In this document: positions 9,083 to 18,096 of the stretch, in pieces
Position numbering within the stretch: the stretch's first letter is position 1
Layout of the letters: every line of letters starts with the position of its first letter
DNA from: Pandoraea captiosa
GTDB taxonomy: Bacteria; Pseudomonadota; Gammaproteobacteria; Burkholderiales; Burkholderiaceae
DNA length: 64,000 bases
Reading direction: 5' to 3'
Assembly (NCBI RefSeq): GCF_902459775.1
Contig: NZ_CABPSQ010000002.1
Span: forward strand, 682,001-746,000
Notes under the pieces: model-generated
The model's input: the letters and a program-made list of their open reading frames with translations, nothing else
The model's database searches: none
What the model was told of the DNA's origin: nothing
Translations under genes and position numbers: made by a program

Positions 9083-11011
9083 ATGCGTATCGAGTCTGTT
9101 CGAATCAAGAATCTGAGGACCATCAAAGACGCGGTCGTCGACATCGACCAGTACAACTGCTTTGTCGGTCCGAACGGCGCAGGAAAATCAACCTTCCTGT
9201 TTGCGCTTAACGTCTTTTTTCGAGAGACCGACGGTGTGGCCACGGATGTCACTTACCTGTCGGCCGAAGATTTTCATCGCAAAGACACCTCTGAGCCGAT
9301 CGAAATCACCGTCACGTTCTGCGACTTGAGTGACGACGCAAAGCAGGAATTCAAAGATTATTTTCGGCAAGATCGTCTGATTGTTACCGCCAAAGCTACC
9401 TTCGACCCAATAGCCGGTCGGGCCGAGGTTCGGCAGCTTGGCGAGCGACTCGGCATGGCTCAGTTCATGCACTTCTTTAAGCGCCAAGGCGACAAAGCAA
9501 AGGCCGACGAACTGAAACAGATTTACGCGACCCTACAAGCCGAATTCAAATTGCCCAAGGCAAGCAGCGTAGGCGCGATGGCCGAGGAGTTGCAAAGTTA
9601 CGAGGCGAACGTACCTGAACAATGTGTTCTCATTCCGAGCGAAGACCAGTTCTATGGTGTTAGCAAGGGTGCGAACCGACTGCAGAAATATGTGCAGTGG
9701 GTCTACATCCCAGCGGTCAAGGACGCTACTGCGGAACAGTCCGAAGGCAAGACTACCGCACTAGGCCGGCTACTTGCGCGGACAGTCCGCTCCAAGGTGA
9801 ATTTCACCGAGCGGCTGAACGCCGTTGCGCAGCAGGCACGCGACGAATATCAAAAGCTCCTCGACGAGAGCCAAGGGGCGCTTGAGGGTATCTCGGGTTC
9901 GCTCCAGACGCGGCTAATGCAGTGGGCGCACCCGGACACAAGCCTGCGCGTCAGTTGGCAGCAGGACCTGGACAAATCCGTCAAGGTCGACGAGCCGTTC
10001 GCAAAAATCATCGCCGGTGAGGGTACGTTCGAAGGCGACATAGCTCGCTTTGGACACGGCTTTCAGCGCTCATTCCTGCTCGCCCTATTGCAGGAGCTCG
10101 CAACGCAAGGCGAGACCACCGAGCCGCGCCTGATCCTTGGTTGTGAAGAGCCGGAGCTGTATCAACATCCGCCTCAGGCGCGACACCTTGCAAGCGTCCT
10201 AAATAGTCTTGCGGCGGCTGGCTCGCAGGTACTGGTGACGACGCATAGTCCGCTGTTTGTCTCTGGAGAGTCATTCGAAAGCGTGCGCCTCGTGCGACGG
10301 CACTCAGAGTCGAAAGCCTCTTACACGACGCGCCCCTCTCCGGCGAAAATAGGCGAGGAATATGCACGTCTCACCGGCGAACCTCCTGTTGCGCCTCGCG
10401 GAAGTCTCGCTAGGATTGCCCAGATACTGCAGCCTACGCTCACCGAGATTTTCTTCGCGCAACGGCTCATCCTAGTCGAAGGTATCGAGGATGTCGCCTA
10501 CATTCATGCGTGGATGTCCCTGACCGACAGGATGCAGGAGTTTCGGAAAGGTGGCTGTCACATCGTACCGGTCGATAATAAGAGCCATCTGCTTCGGCCA
10601 GCAATCATTGCTCGACAGTTAGAGATCCCGGTTTTTCTGGTCTTCGATGGTGACGGCGACTGTGACGAAAAATACAAGCCTCATCATGTGAAGGACAACA
10701 CAGCGCTCCTAAAGATGCTGGGGGGCGACGACAAGAATCCGATTCCTACGGAGACAGTGTGGGGCGCGGACTACACTATGTGGCACACAAATCTCGGCGA
10801 GACCGTTGACTCCGAACTGACCGCCGTCTTAGGCGCTGAGGGATTTGAACGCATCAGGACACAAGCACATTTGTCCTATGGCAATGCGAAAGGCTTGCAT
10901 AAGAATCCGCTGCTTATCGGCGCTAAGCTAGCCTTCGCTCTGGATGAAGGTGCTGACTCGAAGTCGCTTAGCCAGCTTTGCGACAAAATACTTGCGTTCG
11001 GAACGCATTGA
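9083..11011 (+). CDS. OLD-family ATPase/TOPRIM nuclease, possible phage defence
   Basis: 642-residue overcoming-lysogenization-defect protein. The N-terminal ABC-like ATPase has Walker A GPNGAGKST (about residues 31-39) and Walker B LILGCEEPELYQHP, with a switch histidine in VTTHSPLF. The C-terminal TOPRIM domain has the invariant glutamate in LILVEGIEDVAY and an acidic DGDGDCDEK stretch. Family knowledge: OLD proteins are DNA nucleases, several of which block phage (P2 Old, GajA of Gabija). No UvrD-like helicase (GajB) or reverse transcriptase follows, so this is a stand-alone class 1 type. The ATG at 9083 begins the conserved RIESVRIKNLRTI strand. It sits at the downstream edge of the AT-richer block. 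Confidence 0.9.
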   Translation: MRIESVRIKNLRTIKDAVVDIDQYNCFVGPNGAGKSTFLFALNVFFRETDGVATDVTYLSAEDFHRKDTSEPIEITVTFCDLSDDAKQEFKDYFRQDRLIVTAKATFDPIAGRAEVRQLGERLGMAQFMHFFKRQGDKAKADELKQIYATLQAEFKLPKASSVGAMAEELQSYEANVPEQCVLIPSEDQFYGVSKGANRLQKYVQWVYIPAVKDATAEQSEGKTTALGRLLARTVRSKVNFTERLNAVAQQARDEYQKLLDESQGALEGISGSLQTRLMQWAHPDTSLRVSWQQDLDKSVKVDEPFAKIIAGEGTFEGDIARFGHGFQRSFLLALLQELATQGETTEPRLILGCEEPELYQHPPQARHLASVLNSLAAAGSQVLVTTHSPLFVSGESFESVRLVRRHSESKASYTTRPSPAKIGEEYARLTGEPPVAPRGSLARIAQILQPTLTEIFFAQRLILVEGIEDVAYIHAWMSLTDRMQEFRKGGCHIVPVDNKSHLLRPAIIARQLEIPVFLVFDGDGDCDEKYKPHHVKDNTALLKMLGGDDKNPIPTETVWGADYTMWHTNLGETVDSELTAVLGAEGFERIRTQAHLSYGNAKGLHKNPLLIGAKLAFALDEGADSKSLSQLCDKILAFGTH

Positions 11012-11441
11012 TCTGGATCTGGCGTGCACATCAAATTGTGCTTCGGCATGTTGCGCGTCCGGGCGTGTCATCCCGCTGCCAGGCATAGTTGAGCCGCCGG
11101 TCTACGACACTCAAGGATCGCAGTCGTAGAACTACATCAGCGTCCGTAAATGCTGAGGACCAAGCGTTCGTCCTTTACGATTAGATGACCGGTTACTGGG
11201 TGTAGCCGACGCTTGAACGTCCGAGAGACGCCGCGTGTTAGCGGTGGCTTTTGGCTGTCCGCCGACTGCGCCTTCCCGATCATTTCCTGCCCTCGCCGCA
11301 GCTTGACGGCGGCCGTCATTCTCCGGAATGCAGATTGCACAGACATCCTGATTCGTATATATTGCAAATAATTCTCATTAACATCACGCTTCACTGGCAC
11401 GCGGCATACGCGCGGAAAGTGGCGGGCGCAGCAAGGACACC
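11012..11441 (+). other. Intergenic edge of the AT-rich block and fecI leader
   Basis: 430 bases with no gene I can support; the antisense frame at 11137-11400 has no family resemblance. Base composition rises toward the high GC of the following genes across this stretch. Its last part holds the Fur-box-like sequence listed separately. I saw no tRNA, integrase or direct repeat that would mark an integration site. Confidence 0.45.
11363..11381 (+). promoter_or_regulatory. Fur-box-like site upstream of fecI
   Basis: TGCAAATAATTCTCATTAA resembles the 19-base Fur consensus, with the characteristic AAATAATTCTCATTA core. It lies about 60 bases before the fecI start, where Fur with iron would be expected to repress the fecIRA genes. 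Assigned by eye only. Confidence 0.7.
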
Positions 11442-11951
11442 GTGGATTCCAGCGAGACAGAACTCCGTCAACATGTCGCAGGCTTGTACACCGAGCATTA
11501 CGGCTGGCTGACGGGCTGGATTCGCCGCAAGCTGGGCGATGCGGGGGTTGCCGCCGATCTGGCGCAGGACACCTTCGTCAACGTGCTGAGTGCCGGCACG
11601 GCCACGCAGATTCAGGCGCCGCGGCCGTTCCTGGCCACTGTCGCCAAACACATCCTGTCCCATTACCACCGCCGTCAGGCGCTCGAAGCCAGTTATCTCG
11701 ACTGGCTCGCCGGGCTGCCGGAAGCCTTCTCCCCCGCCCCGGAAGAACGCCTTGTCGCGCTGCAAACACTGGCGCTGATCGACCGCGCCCTCGACGGTCT
11801 GCCGCCGAAGGCCCGTGAGGCGTTCCTGCTGGCGCACCTGGGTGAAATGAAATACGCCGACATCGCCCGCCAACTCGGCGTGTCGCTGGCGTCCGTGAAG
11901 CTGTACATGCTGCGCGCCAACCGGCAATGCCTGCAGGTCATGCTCGACTGA
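11442..11951 (+). CDS. FecI-like ECF sigma factor
   Basis: 169-residue extracytoplasmic-function sigma factor of the iron-starvation group. Region 2 contains DLAQDTFVNVL, and the C-terminal region 4 HTH is in YADIARQLGVSLASVKLYM. GTG start at 11442, with AAGGA about eight bases upstream. Its TGA overlaps the ATG of the FecR-like gene (TGATG), so the two are translationally coupled. Family role: activated by a periplasmic signal relayed from the TonB receptor through FecR, it directs transcription of the receptor gene. Confidence 0.92.
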   Translation: MDSSETELRQHVAGLYTEHYGWLTGWIRRKLGDAGVAADLAQDTFVNVLSAGTATQIQAPRPFLATVAKHILSHYHRRQALEASYLDWLAGLPEAFSPAPEERLVALQTLALIDRALDGLPPKAREAFLLAHLGEMKYADIARQLGVSLASVKLYMLRANRQCLQVMLD

Positions 11952-12988
11952 TGCCGATGCCCGCACGCGCTCCCCAACTCGCGCCCACCAACGCCAGCGC
12001 ACCACCCCCGATCGACACGGCCCTCGACGCGGCCGTCGAATGGATGACGTTGCTGATGTCGGGCGACGCCACGACCGAAGAGCGTCTGCGCTGGGAAAGC
12101 TGGCGGCAGGCGTCGCCGCACCATGCCGCAGCATGGGCGCGCGTGGAAAGCGTATTCGGCCGCATGAAGTCGCTCGAGGCCAAAGCGGCATATCAGGCGC
12201 TGTCGCCCTACGGTGCCTCGGCCGTGCAACGCCAGCGCCGTCGGCGCGCCATCCTCAAGGCAATGGTGCTTGGCGGCACAGCGCTCGGCATCGGGGGTAT
12301 CGCCACGCGCAGCGACGTCGTGCTGGCAGTCGCGGCCGACTTCAGCACGGCCAAGGGTGAAACGCGCAACGTCACGCTGGCCGACGGCACCCGCCTCATG
12401 CTCGATACCGAGACCGCGATCGCCGTACGCTATCGCGCCGAGCAGCGCGTGGTAACACTGCTGCGCGGCCAGCTCCGAGTGCAGACGCAGCCCTTCACGC
12501 AGCGTGACGCCGCGGCAGCACCGTTCGTCCTGAGTTCGGAGCAAGGCGACATCCGTGCCGTCGACGCCGACTTCGTTGCGCGCCTGCACGATCGTTATGC
12601 GTCGTGCGCCGTCGAGCGCAGCACAGTCGACATCGTGCCTGCCGACGACAGTGCGCACGTGCGCCACCTCGACGCCGGCCAGCAGACGTGCTTCACGCGC
12701 GCCAGCGTCGACGAACCCTCTGCGTCGAAAGACAGCATGCTCGCGTGGCTCCACGGACAGATCGTGGCCGACAACATGCGACTCGCCGACTTCGCGGCCG
12801 AGCTCAACCGCTATCGTCCGGGCGTCATTCGCGTGGCGCCGGCCGTGGCCGACCTGCGGCTCTCGGGCGTCTATCCAGTGGCCGATACGGAGCGCGTCAT
12901 TGCATCGGCCGCCCGCACCTTGCACGTACATGTGCGTCGCTGGACCCGCTACTGGGTGATGTTCGAGCGTTCGCCGACCGCAGGCTGA
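11951..12988 (+). CDS. FecR-like anti-sigma regulator
   Basis: 345-residue inner-membrane sensor for the FecI partner. The N-terminal cytoplasmic part, with W-rich LRWESWRQASPHHAAAWARV, is the DUF4880-type sigma-binding domain. A hydrophobic stretch near KAMVLGGTALGIGGIATR is the membrane segment, and the periplasmic FecR domain follows with DGTRLMLDTETAIAVRY. The start overlapping fecI is preferred over the in-frame upstream ATG at 11927, which lies inside fecI. It lies between fecI and the receptor, the standard order. Confidence 0.9.
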   Translation: MPMPARAPQLAPTNASAPPPIDTALDAAVEWMTLLMSGDATTEERLRWESWRQASPHHAAAWARVESVFGRMKSLEAKAAYQALSPYGASAVQRQRRRRAILKAMVLGGTALGIGGIATRSDVVLAVAADFSTAKGETRNVTLADGTRLMLDTETAIAVRYRAEQRVVTLLRGQLRVQTQPFTQRDAAAAPFVLSSEQGDIRAVDADFVARLHDRYASCAVERSTVDIVPADDSAHVRHLDAGQQTCFTRASVDEPSASKDSMLAWLHGQIVADNMRLADFAAELNRYRPGVIRVAPAVADLRLSGVYPVADTERVIASAARTLHVHVRRWTRYWVMFERSPTAG

Positions 12989-13113
12989 CCCGCTCGCCTC
13001 GGCAAATTGCGCCGGTTGGCAAATTATTTCGCGCTTCCACTAGCCTTTTTCCGTTCTCGCGGTTCCTACCTGGTGAAGACCAAAACATCCACTCTTTCAC
13101 AGGTGAGGAAGCT

Positions 13114-15756
13114 ATGCCACGCAGCCCCCGAAGCGGTGCTCGTTCGAGCCGCACGGTTATCAAGACACACGTAGACGTCAAACCCGCCCGTCACGCCGTC
13201 ACGCTGGCCGTCTCGGCCGCGCTGTGCACGACGGCGCTGTACGCGGCCCTGCCCTCGACGGCCCACGCCCAGACGGCGCAGGTAGCCGCCCAAGGCGCGA
13301 CGCAAACGTACGGCATTCCCGCCGGGCCGCTGGCCCCCGCGCTGCATCGCTGGGCGAGTGCATCGAATGCACTGCTGTCGTTCACGCCCGACCAGACCAA
13401 CGGCAAGACGACGGCCGGCGTGTCCGGCAAGCTCAGTGCCGACGAGGCACTCAAGGCCTTGCTGGCGGGCTCCGGCCTGCGCGCAGTGCGCTGGCCCGAT
13501 GGCAGCTACGGCCTGCAGGCGGCCGAGCCCGCGGTGGCCCAATCGGCCGGTGGCGGCTCGGCGGTGGCTGTCCTGCCGACCACCAACGTCACGGACGATC
13601 CGCTCGCCGCAGGCAACCTGCTGCACGCGCAGACCAACCTCGCCCGCATGTCCGGCACGGTGCATGAACTACCGCAAGTGGTCAGCGTCGTGCCGCAGGA
13701 GATGATGCAGCAGCAACAGGTCACCACGCTGGAGCAGGCGCTGCGCAATGTGCCGGGCATCACGGTGGCCATCGGTGAAGCGAACGGCGGCGCCAACGGC
13801 GACCAGTTCCGCATTCGAGGCTCGACGGCCAAGAACGACGCCTACCTCGACGGCTTGCGCGACTTCGGCGTCTACGTGCGCGACACGTTCAACACCGAGC
13901 AGGTCGACGTGATCAAGGGCCCGTCGTCGGAGAACTTCGGCATGGGCTCGAACGGTGGCGCCATCAACAGCGAGACCAAGCTGGCACACCTGGGCGAGGC
14001 CGCCGCTGCGGAAGCCATGGTCGGCAACGGCCCGATGAACCGCCAGACGGTTGACCTCAACCATCAGTTGACCGACACCACTGCCCTGCGTCTGAACGCG
14101 ATGCGACAGGACCAGACGATCGTCGACCGCGACAACGTGAAGTCGGACCGCTGGGGCCTGGCGCTGTCGTTCGCCGCCGGCCTTGGCACCGACACCAACT
14201 GGTACATGAACTACATGCACCAGACCAACGACCGCACGCCCGACTATGGCCAGCCGCTGATCGGCCGTACCGCCACGTCGGTGCGCGAACCGGTGGCCTC
14301 GGCGTACGGCGTCGATCGCTCGAACTACTACGGCAAGGACACCGACCGCGACTACTCGACGGCCGACATCTTCACGTCGCTGTTCAAGCACAAGTTCAAC
14401 GAAGACACGTCGATCAGCAACGACACGCGCTTCGGCTATTACGAACGCATGTTCAGCGCGACCACGGCGACGTGCGACCAGACCTGCGCCAACAGTTTCC
14501 TGACGTCGGGCGACGGCACCGTCATCCTCGGCTCCGGCGGCGGTCCGCGCTACTTCCAGCGCTCGACCGGCGCGCAGAACATCACCACCCTCAAGAGCGC
14601 CTTCGACACGGCGTTCCTGAAGCATGACGTGCGCCTGGGCCTCGACCTGTCGTACCAGACCGATCACCGTCAGGCCTACGCGTACATGAAGCCCGACATG
14701 TCGGGCACCACGACGAAGGTTCCCGGCACGCTGAACAGCCCGAACAACTCGTCGAGCAACTACATCGTCGCGATCGATCCGAACGGCACCAGCGACGTGC
14801 GCGATTCGACGCTGACCGACGTGGCCCTGTTTGCCAGCGATCGCGTGCACTTCGCGCCGCAATGGTCGGTACTCGGCTCGGTGCGCTGGGACTACTATTC
14901 GCAGACCTCGCGCCTGTCGACGCTCAGTACCGGCAGCCAGACGTCCAACGTCAACACCAGCTCGAACTTCTTCAGCCCGAAGCTGAGCCTGATCTGGGAG
15001 CCGAACAACGCGCAGTCGTACTACCTGTCGTACGGGTGGGCCTCGACCACGCCGTGGGCCGGTTCGATCACGGCCGATGCGAACCCGCTGGGCGTGAACA
15101 GCGTGACGACAGCCAGTGACAATCTGCGCAACCTGTCGCCGGAAAAGACCAAGACGCTCGAACTGGGCGGCAAGGTGGATCTGGCCAACGGTCGCGTGGG
15201 CCTGTCGGGAGCGGTGTTCCATACGGAGAAGAACAACTCCTACTATGACGACGGATCGGGCAACCTGACCGCGACCGGCAACAAGGAGCGCTACTACGGT
15301 ATCGAACTCGGCCTGAGCGGCACCATCCTGCCGCACTGGACGGCGTATGTCGGCTACACGTGGCTGCATAGCGAGATCGTCGATGCCGCCACCAAGACCA
15401 ACATCGGCAATCCGGTGCAAGGCGCCGCGCGCAACTCCGCCACGCTGTGGACCACCTACGACCTGACGCCGCAATGGTCGAAGGTGCTGCCGGGTCGCTT
15501 CATGGTCGGGGGTGGCGTGACGTATCGCGACAGCATGTATATTCGCGACGACATGATGGCGAAGGTCCCGTACAGCCTGTCGTTCGATGCGATGCTGGCG
15601 TGGGAGTACAAGAACGTGCGCGTCGCGCTCAACGGCTACAACCTGGCGAACCGCATCAACTATGACAACTACTTCGCTGGCGAGAACGCCAACACGGCAC
15701 GGGCCATCCCGTCTGCCGGTCGCACCTTCATCCTGAGCACGCGCATCTCGATGTAA
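13114..15756 (+). CDS. FecA-like TonB-dependent siderophore receptor with STN signalling domain
   Basis: Outer-membrane ferric-siderophore receptor of 880 residues. A signal peptide precedes AHAQTAQ (cleavage near residue 50). The secretin/TonB N-terminal domain (IPAGPLAPALHRWASASN) signals to FecR. The plug starts near LPQVVSVVPQEM and includes FRIRGSTAKNDAYLDGLRD; a long barrel ends FILSTRISM. The frame is open upstream to 12604, but the ATG at 13114 follows GAGGAAGC and starts a proper signal peptide. The closing residue is methionine rather than the usual aromatic. The ligand is unknown; motifs resemble ferrichrome/coprogen-type receptors. Confidence 0.92.
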   Translation: MPRSPRSGARSSRTVIKTHVDVKPARHAVTLAVSAALCTTALYAALPSTAHAQTAQVAAQGATQTYGIPAGPLAPALHRWASASNALLSFTPDQTNGKTTAGVSGKLSADEALKALLAGSGLRAVRWPDGSYGLQAAEPAVAQSAGGGSAVAVLPTTNVTDDPLAAGNLLHAQTNLARMSGTVHELPQVVSVVPQEMMQQQQVTTLEQALRNVPGITVAIGEANGGANGDQFRIRGSTAKNDAYLDGLRDFGVYVRDTFNTEQVDVIKGPSSENFGMGSNGGAINSETKLAHLGEAAAAEAMVGNGPMNRQTVDLNHQLTDTTALRLNAMRQDQTIVDRDNVKSDRWGLALSFAAGLGTDTNWYMNYMHQTNDRTPDYGQPLIGRTATSVREPVASAYGVDRSNYYGKDTDRDYSTADIFTSLFKHKFNEDTSISNDTRFGYYERMFSATTATCDQTCANSFLTSGDGTVILGSGGGPRYFQRSTGAQNITTLKSAFDTAFLKHDVRLGLDLSYQTDHRQAYAYMKPDMSGTTTKVPGTLNSPNNSSSNYIVAIDPNGTSDVRDSTLTDVALFASDRVHFAPQWSVLGSVRWDYYSQTSRLSTLSTGSQTSNVNTSSNFFSPKLSLIWEPNNAQSYYLSYGWASTTPWAGSITADANPLGVNSVTTASDNLRNLSPEKTKTLELGGKVDLANGRVGLSGAVFHTEKNNSYYDDGSGNLTATGNKERYYGIELGLSGTILPHWTAYVGYTWLHSEIVDAATKTNIGNPVQGAARNSATLWTTYDLTPQWSKVLPGRFMVGGGVTYRDSMYIRDDMMAKVPYSLSFDAMLAWEYKNVRVALNGYNLANRINYDNYFAGENANTARAIPSAGRTFILSTRISM

Positions 15757-15834
15757 GCTGCGCCAATGCGTCCGTGCCCGGCGTGCCTGCCGGGCCGGAT
15801 GCCCCAAGTCCCTGTCGTCAAACCGAGTGCCCCC

Positions 15835-16515
15835 ATGATCGTCACCATTCCCAATGTCCTGAACGCAGAAGAAGTGGCCCGCTGCCGCGAAGCGCTGGCA
15901 CAGGCCGCCTGGGTCGACGGCAAGGAGAGCGCCGGGGAGCAGGCGCGCGACGTCAAGCGCAACGTGCAGATCCGCATCAACTCGCAGACCTACGAAGCGC
16001 TTGGCGACATGATCTTGCACGCGCTCGGGCGCAACGCGCTGTTCAACTCTGTGGCGATTCCGCTGCGGGTTCGCTCGCCGATGTTCAACCGCTACGACGT
16101 GGGCATGAGCTACGGCGCGCACGTGGACGGCGCCATTCACACGGTGCCCGGCGCACCGCGCATGCGTGCCGACCTGTCGTCGACGCTGTTTCTCTGCGGC
16201 CCGGATGAATACGACGGCGGCGAGCTCGTGATACAGCGCCTGCACAGCACGGAGACGTACAAGCTCAACGCAGGCGACCTGCTCGTCTATCCGACCGATA
16301 CGATCCACAGCGTCAGCCCGGTCACGCGCGGCGCCCGACTGGCGGCCTTCTTCTGGACCCAGTCGACCGTGCGCTCGCATGAACAGCGCGCGATCCTGCA
16401 CGAACTCGACATGGCAATCGTGCAAATTCGCCAGGAGCTTCCCGACACGCATCCGGCCGTGCTGTCGCTCACCAACGTCTATCACAACCAGTTGCGGCTG
16501 CACGCCGACTGCTGA
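15835..16515 (+). CDS. PKHD-type Fe(II)/2-oxoglutarate hydroxylase (PiuC-like)
   Basis: 226 residues, exactly the usual length of PKHD-type hydroxylases that accompany TonB siderophore receptors. Iron ligands appear as YGAHVDGAI (H-x-D) and the distal histidine of DTIHSVSPVTRGAR, whose arginine binds 2-oxoglutarate. I start at the ATG at 15835 (MIVTIPNVLNAEEVARC), which matches the family's first strand; an ATG at 15766 would add 23 residues without homologous character. It lies downstream of the receptor in the same orientation and is probably co-expressed with it. Its physiological substrate is not known for the family. Confidence 0.88.
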   Translation: MIVTIPNVLNAEEVARCREALAQAAWVDGKESAGEQARDVKRNVQIRINSQTYEALGDMILHALGRNALFNSVAIPLRVRSPMFNRYDVGMSYGAHVDGAIHTVPGAPRMRADLSSTLFLCGPDEYDGGELVIQRLHSTETYKLNAGDLLVYPTDTIHSVSPVTRGARLAAFFWTQSTVRSHEQRAILHELDMAIVQIRQELPDTHPAVLSLTNVYHNQLRLHADC

Positions 16516-16704
16516 GCCCTACGGGGCTCGCGACGCGCCGCCCCCCCATCCCCGTCTTGCATCCCGCAGGTTTATTTCGTCCGGCCGGTAGACAAACCGC
16601 CGGCGAGATTCGGTTTACCTGTTGGCGCCGTCGCTCACGATCGACGGCCACAGGCAACTCCATTTGCAAGCCCGGCCGCCTCATGCATGGCGCCGGGGAT
16701 CGGG

Positions 16705-16938
16705 ATGACAATGACTTACGTATCGAAACGCCGCGCGCCGTCGCGTCAGACGCTGCTGCGCAGCGGCATGCTGGTGAGCGCCATCTGCCTCGCCGTGACG
16801 TCGGTCATGGCCGAATCCGCCGACCTCGACGCCGCCGCAGCACCGGCCAGTGCCGCCACCGCCACTACCGCCGACGACACCGCCCAAAGCAAGACGGTAA
16901 TGCCCCCGTTTTCCACAGTCGGCAGAAGTAGAAACTAA
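16705..16938 (+). pseudogene. Truncated TonB-dependent receptor, N-terminal remnant
   Basis: The frame opens MTMTYVSKRRAPSRQTLLRS and continues through a signal-peptide-like segment ending SVMAESADLD. An alanine-rich linker leads to DDTAQSKTV, which is how many TonB receptors reach their plug domain. At about 16901 the sequence changes to an IS3-type end, and the frame runs into it and stops at 16938. No plug or barrel follows, so most of the gene is lost. Receptor identity is inferred from the leader and linker style and from the iron-uptake neighbourhood; another secreted protein is possible. Confidence 0.6.
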
Positions 16939-17400
16939 GCTGCCATGGCCAGCCGCTGCTTCGGGGTATAGCCGCCCAATGCCATATTTGGGCGCTCGTG
17001 ATTGTAAGTCCACATCCAGTCGGCCGCTGCCTGCCGAGCCTGCTCCAGGTCTTCCCACAAATATTGCGAGAGCCATTCGTATCGGGCGGTCCGATTGAAC
17101 CGTTCGATGTACGCGCTCTGTTGCGGCTTGCCCGGCTCAATGTATTCCAGCCGTATACCTAGCTTCTGCGTCCGAGTCATGATGGCTGTGCTCAGATATT
17201 GTGGGCCGTTGTCACAACGAATTACCTTCGGCTTGCCACGCCACTCCATGTGCTGCTTCAGCGTGCGAATAATCCACCTCAATGCCCAGCGCCTCGCGGT
17301 TGAAATCATCAATCACGTTCAGCGTCCGGATGCTGCGCCCGTCAACGAGCTGGTCATGCATGAAGTCCATTGACCACACGGGGATGCGGACAAAATCTTG
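16901..17400 (-). mobile_element. Decayed IS3-family element, partial transposase in two frames
   Basis: On the minus strand an IS3-type integrase core is recognisable. The first part, in the frame ending at 17212, has [11 protein letters not shown] and [19 protein letters not shown]. The second part, in the frame 16935-17312, has [23 protein letters not shown] and YIERFNRTARYEWL. All three DDE residues exist, but the frames are split and some seven codons expected between DYS and IRTLKQ are missing, so a small frameshifting deletion occurred. OrfA and the N-terminal half of OrfB are absent. One terminus is visible at about 16901 (TGCCCCCGTTTTCCA); the other end, near 17400, is uncertain. Confidence 0.85.
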
Positions 17401-17756
17401 GACTACCTGGAGGTAGTTCATGTACACATACGAAGAGCGCGGATGCCAGCTTCTGGCCGTCAGTAGCTGTCGGCGCACCTGTCGTTTCTGCCTCTAAACG
17501 GACATTCTCCGTTGTCGTGCGGATGTCCGCTTCGGGGCGGGATGCGCCAATCGCAACGGGCAGATACGGCCAGAAGCGGACCTTCAATGTACGGGATGCT
17601 ATTCGTGGGCGATTTCGCGCTGACAGGTGCCGCGCCTATTGCCTCGGACAGAAGCGCCGGCGTCACGGCCGCGGCCCTCAGAAAGCTTCGTCGGCCGGTG
17701 TTCGTCGCGGCCTTGACCGATGCGTCGCCGGCAGATGTGTCGGGATGGCGTAACTT
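17401..17756 (+). other. Gene-poor junction after the IS remnant
   Basis: No gene supported. Around 17526-17581 an inverted pair (GTCCGCTTC and GAAGCGGAC) flanks about 40 bases. It echoes the sequence near 24545-24612, so it may be a dispersed intergenic repeat or scar. An open frame at 17512-17886 exists on the plus strand but overlaps the minus-strand gene at 17757 and has no recognisable features. Confidence 0.4.
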
Positions 17757-18074
17757 TCATGCAATTCTCTTGATCGATGACAGGTGGGGCGCGCCGACCG
17801 TGCCGAGACTCGCGAGCGCGAGTTCAACAGCGACGTCCACATCGAAATGGACAATGTGGTGGCCGTCCAGCGCGTTGTGCGGGTAGCACTGAAGGTCGAC
17901 AAGGTTGCCGCTCTCCACAACGCCGCGCCGAACCGTCGCGGAAATGGCGCAACCGGGTTCCTCGCTCAATGAGTCGAGCCAAGTTTCGATCGGTATGCTC
18001 TGATCGCGGTGCGCATTGATGTTGAGAAACACACCGTAGCGGCATCGGGAAAGCAGTTGCGCCAGTTTGGTCAT
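17757..18074 (-). CDS. Hypothetical protein, 105 residues
   Basis: Not recognised. The frame begins MTKLAQLLSRCRYGVFLNIN and has balanced composition, with hydrophobic strands alternating with acidic turns (HHIVHFDVDVAVELALASL). This looks more like a real cytoplasmic protein than the neighbouring shadow frames. There is no signal peptide or membrane segment. It lies just 22 bases downstream of the porin gene on the same strand, so it could be the last gene of that transcript. No good ribosome site precedes the ATG, and the upstream end may be wrong. It may also be a remnant shortened by the rearrangement next to the IS element. Confidence 0.45.
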   Translation of the reverse strand: MTKLAQLLSRCRYGVFLNINAHRDQSIPIETWLDSLSEEPGCAISATVRRGVVESGNLVDLQCYPHNALDGHHIVHFDVDVAVELALASLGTVGAPHLSSIKRIA

Positions 18075-18096
18075 GATGGCGGAGGGATTGTCGGCC

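Noticed and set aside
9083-11011. Gabija (GajAB) defence system
   Set aside because: Only an OLD-type protein is present; the next gene is fecI and no UvrD-like helicase follows.
11137-11400. 87-residue minus-strand frame before fecI
   Set aside because: Covers the Fur-box region and shows no protein-like features.
13669-15756. Earlier start of the TonB receptor at 12604
   Set aside because: The extension is a second reading frame of the FecR-like gene; the ATG at 13114 has a ribosome site and signal peptide.
13669-16503. 944-residue antisense open frame
   Set aside because: It lies wholly opposite the TonB receptor and hydroxylase genes, is arginine/valine-rich like all shadows of high-GC genes, and has no domain.
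16516-16704. Riboswitch before the broken TonB receptor
   Set aside because: GC-rich dyads such as CCGGCCGG/CCGCCGGCG are present, but no cobalamin-box or other conserved riboswitch core could be recognised.
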